Assembly (NCBI GenBank): GCA_036346355.1
Contig: CM070571.1
Location: 45,900,293 to 45,964,292, forward strand
From: Rhipidocladum racemiflorum
Lineage: Eukaryota > Streptophyta > Magnoliopsida > Poales > Poaceae
Direction: 5' to 3'
DNA: 64,000 bases
Positions 1-10,656 of this stretch are shown here, piece after piece. Both the position numbers and the translations under genes were made by a program. Positions within the stretch are counted from its first letter, which is position 1. Every line of letters begins with the position of its first letter. The notes under the pieces were generated by a model. That model ran no database searches. It had not been told where the DNA came from and saw only the letters and a list, made by a program, of their open reading frames with translations.

Positions 1-27
1 TTGAGTACCATGGCGATACCTGAAAAT

Positions 28-306
28 TCACTTGACCGTTTGTTGATGTGAAGCACGTGGGAAGAGTCTCTCATGTAAACCTCCAATTATCTCATCCTCA
101 ACAAAGATCATCATCTTTATGATCAAAGACACTCTCCTTGAACATATGCACTGTACTGCATCATTTGGACTAGTGCCTTTTAAGTAAACAGAAGTGGAAG
201 AAGCATCTCTAAAGGCAACACTTTCAACATGAGATGCACGAGTGAAGGAGAACCAAATCTTATCCTTGAACATATGAAGTGAGCATCCGAAATTCACTAG
301 CCACAT
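28..306 (-). pseudogene. Copia aspartic protease remnant
   Basis: Translates to a segment resembling the start of the copia protease, where families usually have a WLVDSGCSxHMT-type motif. Here the motif reads WLVNFGCSLHM, so the catalytic Asp of D-S/T-G is Asn and the second residue is Phe. The downstream SHVESVAF stretch fits the family. It follows gag on the same strand in the expected order, and integrase and reverse transcriptase would lie left of base 1. The lost aspartate and the frame breaks in gag make this copy non-functional. Confidence 0.7.
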
Positions 307-327
307 GTTCTCCTCCTCGTGAGAAGC

Positions 328-2550
328 CTACATAGAAGCGAGAAAGTGTCGAGGTCTCAGATCTGGGGTTAGAAATAAGATGTTTAGGAATCGATCTTGA
401 GACACACGACGGACAACAGTAGGCACAACACGAGCAGTCTTATGCACAAAATCAATTTTGCCTGTTCCCGTGTTTCTAGCAACAAAAGGTGCTTGCATCA
501 CCCTAGGCACGTAGTGAGAAGCAAAGCGTGCCTTTCTGAAATTAGACCTAGCCTTAGCTCTTTCTTTCTTTTGTTGTTTGGCTAGTCTAAAGCAAAAATC
601 TACTAAATGTCCATCTCTACCACAATGAGTGCAAGTGTATTTAACAGGATGTTTGGCTTTAGAAGTAGAAGCAACATTTGCATTCATCATAGTAGAAGAT
701 AACACTCAAGCAGACTTAAAGACAGTTTTCTTAGGCTCATTGACAATTTCAAATTTTCCTCCGTCAAGTGTTTTAACAACAGTGGGAGCATGTGATTTAT
801 GATGAGCATAAGAATCAAAACCTAAACCTTTGTTATGAGTGCTGACTTTTGATTGATCCAAAATCATGTTTAGGTTCTTCTTTCCTTTAGTGAAACGTTC
901 TAATGATTTTTCCAAGTAATCAACTTTTCGAGAAAGAGTTAAACAATTATTGCAAGGAACATTCACTTTTCCTTTTTGCTTACGACAAGTTGAGCATGAA
1001 AGAACCTTATGTGTAAGCAGATCATCAGTCAATTGAGAAACCCTAGCATTTGCATCTTTTAATTTTAATTCAAGAGTTGAGCATTTAGAACAAGAAGTTA
1101 AACCATGCAAATCATCAGTGAAACAGCTAGCATGTTTAACATGTTTCTCATTTTTCTCACTTTCAGCATTAATTTTCTCAATCAAGGAAGCATGTTCTTT
1201 CCTAAGCGAAGTAAGCTCATTCCAAATTAAGTCACATGATTTGCAAGCATCATCATCAGGAATCAAAGTTTTAAGTCTAGCAATTTCAGCATTCAATGAT
1301 TCAACAACAAAATCATGTTTCTTAATTTTCTTGTCACGTTTATCAAGCAATTTACCAAGATGAGCAACAGCAATAGCTAATTCATCGTAAGAAGGATCTA
1401 CCTCATTGAAGTCATTTGTCATGATCGCCCTCGGTGAAGCTGTTCTTGCTTTTGGCCATGAGACACAACCCCGTCAACTCATGCTTGCTTGGAGTTGCAT
1501 CATCCTCATTGCTCTCCGAATCCACATCGCTCAAATTGACTTGTTCAAGAGCGGAAAGAACTCGATGGACAACTTTGTGGTTGATGAAGTTCTTCTTCTT
1601 TCTATCACTTGGGGAGAACTTCTTCTTCTCTTTTCTTCGCCGTTGTCCTTCTCCTCCCTTGATGCTTTACTTGCAAGTTTTGGACAGTTTGGACGAATAT
1701 GGTCAAGATCACCACACTCATAGCATCTTGGAGGATCACCACCACCTCTCTTTCTCTTTATCACATTTTGCAAAGCTTTGTTAAAGCGAGAAGAGAGTAG
1801 TGACAAGTCTTCTTCCGGGAATTGCTCAACTGTTCATCGGTTAGTGAAGACAAGAAAGATAGAGCAAAACTTGAAGCAGCACCATTATGAGATATGTTAG
1901 ATTGAGATGTTAAAGCAATTGATTTATGATCATTCTTTCTAGCAAAAACATCTAATTCATGAGTTTTCAACTTAGAATAAAGAACATCTAAAGTAAGTGT
2001 ACTCATGACAGTGGATTCTCTAATGGATGTAACTTTCATCTCCCAAATAGACATGTCTAAAGCACCAAGCAATTGTCTAGCATTAGCGGCATCATCAAAG
2101 CTAACTCCAACAAAGACGAAGATTACTAAGAATTTTATTGAAACGTGCAAAGAAGTCATCTAGCGACTCACCGTGTTTCATCTCAAATCGCATGTATTCC
2201 TTTTTGTAAAGATCTTGACGAACCTCTTTAATAGTGTTAGAACCCTCATGGTAATCACAAAGAGATTTCTATACCTCATATGCGGATCGAAGATGAATCA
2301 CACGATCAAAGTCGCTACGTCCCAAGCCTTGGATGATCAAGTTGCGCGCCTTACTATTTGCTTCAACATGTGCGCGATTGGTGTCGTTGACGTTGTCGTT
2401 TGTAGGGACTTCATATGGTTTGTAGACCTTCTCCCAAATTGCGAATCCCTGAGCTTGGATGAACGCCTCCATCTTGGCCTTCCAAAACTGAAAATCAACA
2501 CCATTGAACACACAAGGTTTTGTCGAATAATGATCCATTGATCTAATCAC
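328..2550 (-). pseudogene. Copia gag polyprotein, broken
   Basis: Starts near 2550 with a typical copia gag N-terminus (MDHYSTKPCVFNGVDFQFWK), immediately downstream of the primer site. A first CCHC knuckle (CYECGDLDHIRPNC) lies near 1710, a Cys-rich coiled-coil region spans about 1420-706, and a second knuckle (CTHCGRDGHLVDFC) lies near 615. The two-knuckle layout is known for the SIRE/Maximus group. Damage: frame changes near 2160-2270, 1760-1806 and 1430-1530, and an in-frame TGA at 706-708 between the coiled coil and the second knuckle, compatible with a CGA-to-TGA change. The product would form virus-like particles and bind genomic RNA in the cytoplasm; this copy cannot do so intact. Confidence 0.8.
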
Positions 2551-2576
2551 CGATTAAGATAGATTAGAAAAACCTT

Positions 2577-2588
2577 GCTCTGATACCA
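2577..2588 (-). other. Primer binding site, initiator tRNA-Met
   Basis: The minus strand reads TGGTATCAGAGC, the standard complement of the 3' end of initiator tRNA-Met. It lies 2 nt inside the LTR end (CTACA) at 2591 and fixes the LTR/internal boundary and the minus orientation. Confidence 0.92.
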
Positions 2589-3139
2589 CTTGTAGGATCG
2601 AAGTATACGAATATAGCAATCAGAGGGGGGGTGAATGATTGTGCGGAAGCTAAAACCAAATTCTTGACGTATTAAAAGTTCACCCCAAAACAGAACCAAA
2701 TAATTGCCTCGTTTTCGACAAAAACAGAATGACAGAGGTTTGGTAAAACGAGAATTCCCGGAGATCCAACCGTCGAAACGATCTGAAATTTGGACACAAG
2801 AAACTAGATTCCAATACGAATCGAACCCAAAAAGAATCAGCTCGATTGGACTTACGGATCAAAGTTATGAGCTTCGCAAGCTTGCTGATCCAGAACTTGA
2901 CGAGAATCAATCTAATCAAAACTTCAAGATTAAACAAGAACGACAAAAGATTGATCAACTAGACTTTGAGAAACACTAGATCAATACCTAGAGAGGTTTT
3001 TGATGGATCAAATCAAGATAAAACTTGAAGAACAAAACCAATCTAGAACTAGAACAAACATGCAAACAAGAACCAAAACAGAAAAATACCGTAGCGACGT
3101 GGTTATCAGTAACACGCAAAAATCTTGGAAGAATTGATC

Positions 3140-3145
3140 TTTATT
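3140..3145 (-). terminator. Polyadenylation signal of LTR A
   Basis: AATAAA on the minus strand, about 550 bp before the LTR end, a position similar to AATAAA in the gypsy LTRs (e.g. 22947). Confidence 0.45.
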
Positions 3146-3250
3146 TCTTGTCTAAAATACTCTCATCAAAAGAGTACAAACCCTAAAACCAAGCTCAAAG
3201 CTTGATGCGCTCAGCTCTACTTGGTGCCTTTCAACAGGAGACCCCCCACC

Positions 3251-3259
3251 TATTTAAAG
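3251..3259 (-). promoter_or_regulatory. TATA-like site in LTR A
   Basis: The minus strand reads CTTTAAATA followed by a GC-rich stretch, about 110 bp upstream of AATAAA. It could be the promoter of a shorter copia LTR, or a chance match if the main promoter is the CTATTTA box at 16110. The G-box repeats lie directly upstream of it, which favours some promoter function. Confidence 0.4.
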
Positions 3260-3357
3260 CACCAACCCACAAAGAGTTCTGAATACGATTCCTATTCCCT
3301 AGAAGGAATCCGTATCCAACTCAACTCTACTTGGCCCAACCAGGCCGAGTACAACTC

Positions 3358-3487
3358 TTGCACGCGTATGGCAACCCTACCATACTCACGTGACTAACAC
3401 TTTGCACGCGTATGGCCACCTGCCATACTCACGTGACTAACACTTTGCACGCGAATGACCTCCTGCCATTCTCACGTGACTAACCAT
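3358..3487 (-). repeat. Three tandem 43-44 bp repeats with G-boxes
   Basis: CACGCG recurs at 3361, 3405 and 3448, and each unit contains the palindrome CACGTG (3387, 3430, 3473). The units are near identical apart from a few substitutions in the last. They lie 130-220 bp upstream (minus strand) of the TATA-like site at 3251, as an enhancer would. Confidence 0.85.
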
Positions 3488-3841
3488 TCTTCATGTGCAC
3501 CATTCTCTTAGCCCGAACGTCCCGCATGACATCCTTGACCACCAAGACCTTAGTTCCTCCTGAACCTAGTCTCGAACCTCAGTTCCTCCATGAACCTAGT
3601 TCCGGTCCCGTCATCGACCACATTCGTCTTCGAGCAATACCTGCACATGAACAAACCACAAAACAAATCCGAGCACAAGTCCACGACTTGACTCAATGTC
3701 AATCCATGCAACTACTCACATGAGCATTGCATAAAGTCCACTTCAAAAGAAGCATCATGAAATCATTACAAATTTCGAATTCACATTCAAAATTCAAATC
3801 CAAATCGCTCAAAACCCTAATTGAGCGAAAACGCATTCACG

Positions 3842-4248
3842 ACGGACAAACAAAGTTGGTCCGTTGTATAAGGAAAAGTTTCTGTTCCAAGAAGCCAACC
3901 AAACGCGAAAAAACACGTTCACAACGGACAAACAAAGTTGGTCCGTTGTACATGCAAAAATGGCTTCGGTCATAAGCTCAAAACAAGTTCTAGCGGACCC
4001 CGAAGCTTGTCCGGCGCAAACGTGCCACGCTCGGTTTCACAAAAGTAAAACCCTAGAAAAAGTCCATTCACGACGGACAAAAAGAATTAGTCCGTTGTAC
4101 ATGTGAAAATCTTGGTTCCAAGAAATTATCCAAACCGAAAAAGCTTGTTCACAACGGACCAAGAAAAACTGTCCGTTGTACATGTGAAAATGACTTCGGT
4201 CATGGGCTCAAAAACATGTTCACAACGGACCCCAAAAACACTGTCCGT
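3842..4248 (-). repeat. Array of six stem-loops with 11-nt spacing
   Basis: ACGGAC ... GTCCGT inverted repeats begin at 3842, 3924, 4073, 4154 and 4225, with a variant CGGAC ... GTCCG at 3993. Starts are 69-82 bp apart. The arms extend to 9 bp (ACAACGGAC/GTCCGTTGT) in the units at 3924 and 4154. The spacer between arms is 11 nt in almost all units (12 in the last) although its sequence varies. No coding role is apparent. Confidence 0.8.
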
Positions 4249-4375
4249 CGCAGATGGAAAACTTACTGTTTCTTGAGAACTTTGTCCGGCGCTAATGCGT
4301 AACTTACTGTTTCTTGTCAAATTGTCAAAACACATGAACAAACACATTTTGCAAATTCAAATCTAAGTTAATTTT

Positions 4376-4482
4376 TCAGTTCAAAGCCAATTTTTCAGCA
4401 CATGATTTCACACCTTCGTAAAGCGGCGAGTCTTGATCTAGAACTTGATCCTCGAAATCCGCGTCCTCACACAGCTCGACAT
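4376..4482 (-). CDS. Acidic mini-exon in LTR A (putative)
   Basis: On the minus strand a T-rich tract ending GCGTAG is followed by an open frame reading DVELCEDADFEDQVLDQD and ending at TGA (4376-4378). The same architecture (acceptor TAG, DVE, acidic residues, later a short basic tail) occurs in the gypsy LTRs near 21447 and 46747. A candidate donor lies at 15907, so the intron would contain Tat1. In the joined frame a G plus AT gives the Asp. There is no convincing start codon in the leader, so translation is unproven. Function unknown. Confidence 0.4.
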
Positions 4483-4886
4483 CTACGCGTAACAGATAAA
4501 GAACCAAATAAACACTCGGAACAACGTAAAACACACATTCGAAAACAATGCTACAAATCAAACTTGCTTATAATCCCCATGCAAATTTCTAGATAATTAT
4601 TTTATCATTTTCTAAGATTTATAAAATTTATTTTGGAATTTTTGGACGTATAGTTTAAGAGATACAAAATTCGTTAGTTTGGACTTTTCGCGAATAATTT
4701 AACAGTATAAATTATTTTATAAAATCTCATAAAAAATATTGTAGAAATGTGTTAAATTTCTACTAATTAACAAAATTTGTTGCAAGCGATTCGGACTTAG
4801 AACGAATTTGTAGCGAAAAAGACAAAATTCGCGATTTCTGGAAATAAACACGTACAACTCACTTCATGGCACTATTCATGACGTAT

Positions 4887-4891
4887 ACATG
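4887..4891. repeat. Target site duplication of Tat1, left copy
   Basis: ACATG immediately before the 5' LTR; the identical ACATG follows the 3' LTR at 15635-15639. Confidence 0.93.
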
Positions 4892-5274
4892 TGTAGTGGC
4901 TCAGTTACAAAGTCCAGCCCATCATATCCCGAGCCATCGGGTGAATGAAGCATGGCCCATGTTTTATCCGAGGCAGAGTTGAGCAAACGGGGCATTGCTT
5001 CGGCCGAACCTACAATGCGGAGCGAAGCAAGGTAGCGGCAAAGGCAACGGAGGAACGCACCCTCGCAGTCCACAAAGACATACCCGACAACACCATTAAA
5101 TAAATCTGACACCCTGCAAAAAGAGAAGAAGAAAACGACAAGATCCTGTCGGGACCGGTTGGGAAGAGTAAAATGGGACGCGCACGAAGGGATGGTTCCC
5201 CCATGTTCCCCTCCTATAAAAAGAGAGGAAAGAGCCCACAAAAAACACACACCCAGGTGGTCATAACCACAACA
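4892..5274 (+). repeat. Tat1 5' LTR
   Basis: Begins TGTAGTGGCTCAG and ends CCACAACA. Aligns to 15255-15634 with only a few small differences, mostly indels at CTG/CAG. The short distance from TATA to LTR end implies a very short R-U5. Confidence 0.95.
5215..5220 (+). promoter_or_regulatory. TATA box of Tat1 LTR
   Basis: CTATAAAAAG 55 bp before the LTR end; the same box lies at 15575-15580 in the 3' LTR. Confidence 0.7.
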
Positions 5275-5275
5275 C

Positions 5276-5292
5276 TGGCGCCGTCCGTGGGG
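5276..5292 (+). other. Primer binding site of Tat1
   Basis: TGGCGCCGTCCGTGGGG follows the 5' LTR after one base. This type of site is typical of Tat/Athila elements and not of initiator-Met elements. Confidence 0.8.
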
Positions 5293-5357
5293 AGCGGAAG
5301 AACGTGAAGCTCACCAGTCTAGACGACGAACACGATTTCCAAAAAAAAAAAAAAACC

Positions 5358-6793
5358 ATGCCACCAAAGAAGGGAGCAGAGGCAGCGTCTAAGGAGACGC
5401 CGCCGACGGGAGCAACGGCGACGGCTGGAGCGAGCGGATCCAGACGATCCACCAGAAGTCAATCGCGGGCAACTTCAACCACGAGCGAGGAGGATCGCGT
5501 TTTGGCCCCAGCAACAACAAGGGAAGCTCGGGCGCCACCTCCCCAAACTTCCGGTGACGGCGCAGCGCGCCCCAAGCAGCGTCCCCAAGCTGCAGTGTAC
5601 ACGCCGACCATGGGAGGAGACATAGCGAAGGCTTCAACCCCGGCTCGTCGCCAAGTCGGCAAAGGGCGGAAAGGGGCTTCGAAGGGGACCGGAAGTCGAG
5701 GCGATTGACCCTAACATCTGGGCGATGGAGGCCAACGAAAGGCTTATGGCGAAGTAAAACGCTTGCAGGAACAACAAGAATGGAGGTGTGAGGAATCTCA
5801 AGATTACAGCCCAAGCCGAGAGGTGTCTTCTCCAGCATACATGAGACCGGAAAGGGAGGAAAGCGAGTTGAACCCTCTCGTCGGGGCTTGAACAAAAGGT
5901 GGCCCTCACCAGGAAGCTTCAAACTCCCACAAGAAACCGTATGATGGCAAAACCAACCCAAGAGAATTTCTCCGTGTCTATGATACGGCCATGGAAGTCA
6001 CGGAGGTGATAGCGATATCAAAGCCAAAGGATTGCTATTGGCATTGGAGGGGATAGCCTTATCCTGGTATTCTTCCTTGGAGCCAAATTCTATCACCAAC
6101 TGGCCGCAGCTCCGGGCGAAACTTGAAGGCAATTTTCAAGGCAACGTTGACGGGATTAAAGAGGAAAGCGACCTGTTTGCAATTAAACAACGTGAAGGCG
6201 AAACCCTAAAGAGCTATTTCCAGCGATTTTCTCGAGTCAAATGCCAAGTTCGAGGGGTTAGCGACACAACCATAATCAACGCCGCGCGTTTTGGGTTGCG
6301 AAGGGGGCCGTTGGCGGAGAGACTTGCACGCAAGGAAGTACGCTCTGTGGAAGAGCTATTCGCAAAGATGAGGGAATACGCCGAGCGGAGGAAGATCATC
6401 TCGGAGAGAGGGCGGGCGCTGCGAGAAACATAAGAGATGGGCCCACGCAAGAGGGACGGAGGAGAGATCCTCCTCGAGGGCCGCGGCGAAGGAGCAGCCT
6501 TGAGAACCAACGAGAAGAGACAAGGGAAGGAGGATTCACTATGTGGAAAATCAGGCGAATCAAGGAAGGTTTGGAGGACAGCAAAAATGGAGTTCACCAA
6601 AGGAGCGAGGGAGGCCAAAGGGAGGAATCCATTTGGGCGAGGGAGGAGCAAAGCCAAAAGGGTATACTGTGAATATCATGGCGACAACAACACACACGAC
6701 ACCGCACATTGTAAGGTAATTGAAGGCTATCGCCGCTCGAAAGAAAGCGAAGGTGCGCGGGTGTTCACCCCAGTCTGCGCATCGCCTCCGTGA
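5358..6793 (+). pseudogene. Tat1 gag, frame-broken
   Basis: The likely start is the ATG at 5358 after an A-run; the N-terminus is Lys/Ser/Thr/Ala-rich and disordered (open to 5708). The retrotransposon gag domain is open at 6032-6433 (LEGIALSWYSSLEPN and later YFQRFSRVKC). A basic region and a CEYHGDNNTHDTAHC zinc-binding motif near 6670 form the nucleocapsid. Frame changes near 5708, 5960-6030 and 6433 separate the blocks. It would build the cytoplasmic particle. Order and motifs fit the Tat clade. Confidence 0.8.
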
Positions 6794-6879
6794 GCACCGT
6801 CCTCCTCCTCCCTCCCGGGGTAAATCAACTCCGACGCCAGCGTAATTAACGTTATCGCCGGGGTCATCCTCACACCTCT

Positions 6880-7541
6880 CGTCGAAAAGGCAAAGGAAGG
6901 CTTACGCAAGGCAAATTAACCACGTAGGACTCAGCCCGTCGGCCCCGCCGAAGGAATTTGAACCAATCACTTTCACGCAAGAAGACGCAGTGAGTGCATT
7001 TCCCACATCAAGACTCTCTGGTCGTAACGGCAATCATCGCCGAGTGCGAAGTTAAATCGAGTGTTGATTGACGGGGAAGTCTGCGGACATTCTCTCGGCG
7101 GAGGCTTTTCGACAAATGATGATACCTCGCGATCGATGAAGAAGTCGGAGGTACCATTGGTGGGCTTTGGGGCCACGTGATTAACATTCTTGGACAAGTG
7201 GAGTGGAGGTCACCTTCGCGACGCCGCAGTCGATATCCAACCTAGTCACATTTGACGTAGTGGATATACCCTTCCAATATAACGCCATCCTCGGTCGGGG
7301 ATCATTGACGGCCATGGCGGCAGTTATCCACCACGGATTCCTATGTATGAAGATCCCGTCGGGAAGTGGCGTTATCACGGTCAAAGGAGACCAAGCCCTC
7401 GCCAGGAAAATAGACATGGAAAATCCTTCGCGGGTTAGGTATGTTCATACCACCGAGCAGGACCTAACGACAATGCCTCGTGGGAAATGGCTCCCCAAAC
7501 TGCAACCCCAGGGTGAAACCCAGGAGGAGAGAGGATTATAA
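6880..7541 (+). pseudogene. Tat1 aspartic protease, frame-broken
   Basis: The VLIDG active-site start lies near 7055-7075, but an indel right after it breaks the D-x-G-S context. The C-terminal half is open at 7203-7541 with the family motif YNAILGRGSL near 7280. It lies between gag and reverse transcriptase as expected. The protease would cleave the Gag-Pol precursor. Indels between 6800 and 7200 prevent a continuous frame. Confidence 0.7.
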
Positions 7542-7662
7542 CTCTCAGCGCCACCCTCACCCCGAAGAAAAATACTTAATGCGGCTTCTCCAGAATACGA
7601 GGCAAGATTCGCGTGGGGACCGGAGGACCTTCAGGGGTTAAAAGGAAACCGTCGAGCACGCC

Positions 7663-8717
7663 TTGGCAACCAGCGAGAGTGTCAAACCAAAGAAGCAGAA
7701 GCTCCGGAAGCTTTCCACTGAGAGGCAAGCTGCGGCCAAGGCAGAGGTGGTGAAGCTCCTCCAAGCGAGAATAAATGACGGGAGGCGATCCATACGGATT
7801 GGTTGGCCAATGTGGTCCTGGTCAAAAAAGCCAGCGGGGCTTGGAGGATGTGTATCGATTTCACCGACCTCAACAAGGCGTGCCCTAAAGATGACTTCCC
7901 CCTCCCCCGCATCGATCAACTCGTTGACTCAACCTCCGGGTCGGAAAGGATGAGCTTCCTTGATGCTTATTCTGGGTATCACCAAATTTACATGCGGAAG
8001 GAGGACGAGGACAAGACGGCGTTCATCACCCCCTTTGGCACTTATTGTTTTATTCGGATGCCGTTTGGTCTTAAAAATGCAGGTGCTACCTTCGCACGTC
8101 TTATCGCCAAGGTTTTCGCGGACCAATTAGGAAAGAACGTGGAAGCTTACGTCGATGATATCATCGTTAAAAGCGAGAAGAAGGAAGACCATTTAGCCGA
8201 TCTCAGGGAGACTTTCAACAGCCTAAGAGCTGAAAGGATGAAGCTCAACCCGAACAAGTGCGTCTTCGGAGTAGATGCGGGAAAATTGCTGGGATTCCTG
8301 GTGTCACAACGAGGCATCGAAGCGAACCCCGAGAAGATAAGAGCTATCCAAGACATGGCCCCGCCCAGGAATGTGAAAGAGGTACAACGCTTAGCAGGAA
8401 GGCTTGCCGCCCTCAACCGCTTCCTCCCTAAGTCCGCGGAGCAGAGTCTACCCATCTTCAAAGCACTGCGACACAGCGGCACCTTCGCTTGGACAGAGGA
8501 ATGCCAGCTCGCCTTCGACAAATTGAAGCAAAGTCTTATGGAAGTGCCAACCCTACGAAGCCCGAAGCAAGGCGAGGAGCTTTTATTGTATTTAGCAGCA
8601 AGCCCCTCGGCTGTCAGTGCAGTACTGGTGCAACCGCAAGGCGCAAAGCAACAACCAATATACTTCATCTACGGTACTGCGAGGCGAGGTTGCGATACAC
8701 GGAAATGGAGAAGTTGA
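7663..8717 (+). pseudogene. Tat1 reverse transcriptase
   Basis: Fingers region from about 7670 (KQKLRKLSTERQ), then a continuous frame from 7803 with ACPKDDFPLPRIDQLVD, FLDAYSGYHQI, the PFGLKNAGATFARL block and the catalytic YVDD at 8148-8159. The frame runs on through the connection region to about 8680. A frame change near 7790 separates the fingers, and another near 8680 (before the TEMEKLMYAL segment) moves the RNase H part to a second frame. It copies element RNA into DNA in cytoplasmic particles. Confidence 0.9.
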
Positions 8718-9400
8718 TGTACGCGTTGCTAATGGCATCCCGGAAGCTCCGCCATTATTTCCAAGCCCACCGTATCAAAGTACCAACGGCATATCCCCTC
8801 GGCTCGATGTTGACCAATAGGGAGAGCACGGGGCGCATCAGCAAATGGGCGGTCGAACTAGCATCTTTTGAGTTGGGGATAATCCCACGTACTGCCATCA
8901 AGAGTCAAGTTTTGGCCGACTTCGTGGTAGAATGGACGTCTCCGACCTTCGGAGAGGGGAGGATTCCGACGGTATGGACCATCAATTCGGATGGATCATG
9001 GGGAGTAAAAGGAGCTGGGATTGCAGCGATCGTGAAAGCCCCGGGGGGGGAGCTGGCTGAGTTCGCGGCAAGACTTCAGTTTCCCTCGACTAACAACATG
9101 GCGGAGTATGAAGCAGCATTCTTTGGGGCTACGAAAGGCAAAAACCATGGGGGCAAGAAGAGCCATCTTGCAGACTGACTCAAAATTGGTCCAAGGACAA
9201 ATCTCCAAAGAATATCAGGTAAAGGACGAGCAACTCCAAAAGTATGTGGAAGCAGTTCGCGCACTAGAAAAAGGCTTCGAGGGGTTCACTGTCCTCGCTA
9301 TTCCAAGAGCCCAGAATACAAGAGCAGATGAATTGGCAAAGATCGCTGCGAACGGAGGGACCCTACCACCCACGGTTTTCTTCGAGGAACTCCAAGCCGC
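8680..9400 (+). pseudogene. Tat1 RNase H and tether, frame-broken
   Basis: After a frame change near 8680 the tether (EMEKLMYALLMASRKLRHYF) leads into a type I RNase H with NSDGSWG near 8987, MAEYEAA near 9100 and LQTDSKLV near 9170. These supply the DGS, E and D metal ligands. A second frame change between about 9110 and 9150 splits the domain, with the remainder open from 9108 into integrase. Function: removal of the RNA strand during reverse transcription. Confidence 0.85.
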
Positions 9401-10656
9401 CTCAATTTCTTCGCATGTGAATGTAGTCACCAGAACGAGGGTCGAGGACTGGAGAAGCGAAGTGTACGATTACCTTCTTACAGGGAAGCTACCTCATGAC
9501 GAGGCATCTTCAAGGCGTGTGGAAAGGCGAGCAAAGAAATATGCCATAATAGAGGGGTTGCTCTTCCGTAACGGACTCTGCGCTCCATGGCTTCGTTGCA
9601 TTTCACGCGAAGAGGGGATACAAGCCCTACAAGAGGCGCACCAGGGGACCTGTGGAGCACACCAAGCCCCCAGAAGCCTCGCTGGAAAGGTCTTCCGGAT
9701 GGGATTTTATTGGCCTTCGGCGTTAAAAGACGCGGAAGAGGTGGTCCGGCATTGCCACGCATGCCAGTGGATGTCGAGGCAGAAGAAGGCACCCCCAATG
9801 AAGTTGCACCCGATACCATGTCGGCCCTTCGCCAAGTGGGGAATGGACATAGTGGGAGCATTGCCCAAAGCTCGAGCGAGTCTCCAGTTCGTGATCGTCG
9901 CGATTGACTATTTCTCTAGGTGGATCGAAGCGGAGCCGGTGTCGAAGATCACGGCTGAGGCGACAGTAAAATTTCTGTGGAAAACAATCATATGCAGGTA
10001 CGGGGTCCCTTTTCAGATCGTCACCGACAACGGGTCTCAATTCGACTCCCGGAGGTTCAAAGAGTACTGCGAGGGTATCGGGGTAGAAATCTGTTTTGCT
10101 TCAGTTGGACATCCACAGTCGAATGGGGCTGTTGAAAGAGCAAATGGGTTGATCCTCGACGGCATTAAAAAAAGACTCCACGATTCGGCCAAGGGTTCGT
10201 GGCCGGACGAGCTCCCCAATGTTTTATGGGCCCTTCGGACATCGACCTCGCGGGCGACGAAATTCTCTCCATTTCGACTCGTATTTGGAGAAGAAGCCGT
10301 TTCCGCCGAGATACAAGCGAGATCGCTCCGCGTGATTAAAGCTCCAAAGACAAGAAGATATAGAGGATACTTGCGACTTGAGGGAAGAACAGAAACTTCA
10401 AGCCCCGAACACCATACAAGCATACGCGAAAGCCTCAACCGGAGTTTCAACAAGAAGGTCGAAGCGGAGCCTAGCCCCCGGAGACATGGTGCTAAAGAAA
10501 GCGGCACCAGCCTTTGCCAAGCTGGAAACAACGTGGGAAGGACCATATATCATCCAAGAATCCACGACAAAAGGGGCGCATAAGCTCGTTACGCTGCAAG
10601 GCAAGGAGGTGCCAAGAACTTGGAATACGGACGCTCTGAAAAGGTTCTACCCGTAG
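9400..10656 (+). pseudogene. Tat1 integrase, near intact
   Basis: A continuous frame from 9108 to about 10380 covers the whole catalytic core. The HHCC zinc module runs from about 9640 to 9765 (HQGTCGAHQ ... CHAC). The core has D in WGMDIVG (9845), D in IVTDNGSQF (10026) and E in AVERANG (10134), giving exactly 35 residues between the second D and E. One frame change near 10380 moves the C-terminal beta domain (APAFAKLETTWEGPYII) to another frame, ending at the stop at 10656. No chromodomain is present, as expected for Tat. Confidence 0.9.

Larger units (their letters stand above)
2591..4891 (-). repeat. Long LTR of element A, primer-site half
   Basis: The plus strand begins TGTAGGATCG at 2591 next to the primer site. 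The segment holds, in minus-strand order, an AT-rich intron end, an acidic mini-exon (4482-4376), an array of GGAC/GTCC stem-loops (4248-3842), three 43-44 bp repeats with G-boxes, and AATAAA. It stops at the Tat1 target duplication (4887-4891) and continues at 15640. Total LTR length would be about 3.8 kb. Distances from LTR start to mini-exon and to AATAAA match those of the gypsy LTRs further right, which supports treating both halves as one LTR. No other coding sequence is seen in 2591-3357. Confidence 0.65.

Noticed and set aside
2680..2979. Two overlapping 90-codon frames on opposite strands in LTR A
   Set aside because: Located between the AATAAA and the primer site, with no counterpart in other LTRs.
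3358..3487. Possible CRISPR-like array
   Set aside because: Three direct repeats with no distinct spacers, in a plant LTR; these are promoter repeats.
5389..5961. A 190-codon minus-strand open frame over Tat1 gag
   Set aside because: It mirrors the GC-rich gag N-terminus, has no recognisable motif, and gag is supported on the other strand by order and motifs.
8147..8668. A 173-codon minus-strand frame
   Set aside because: Exact shadow of the reverse transcriptase palm and connection region.
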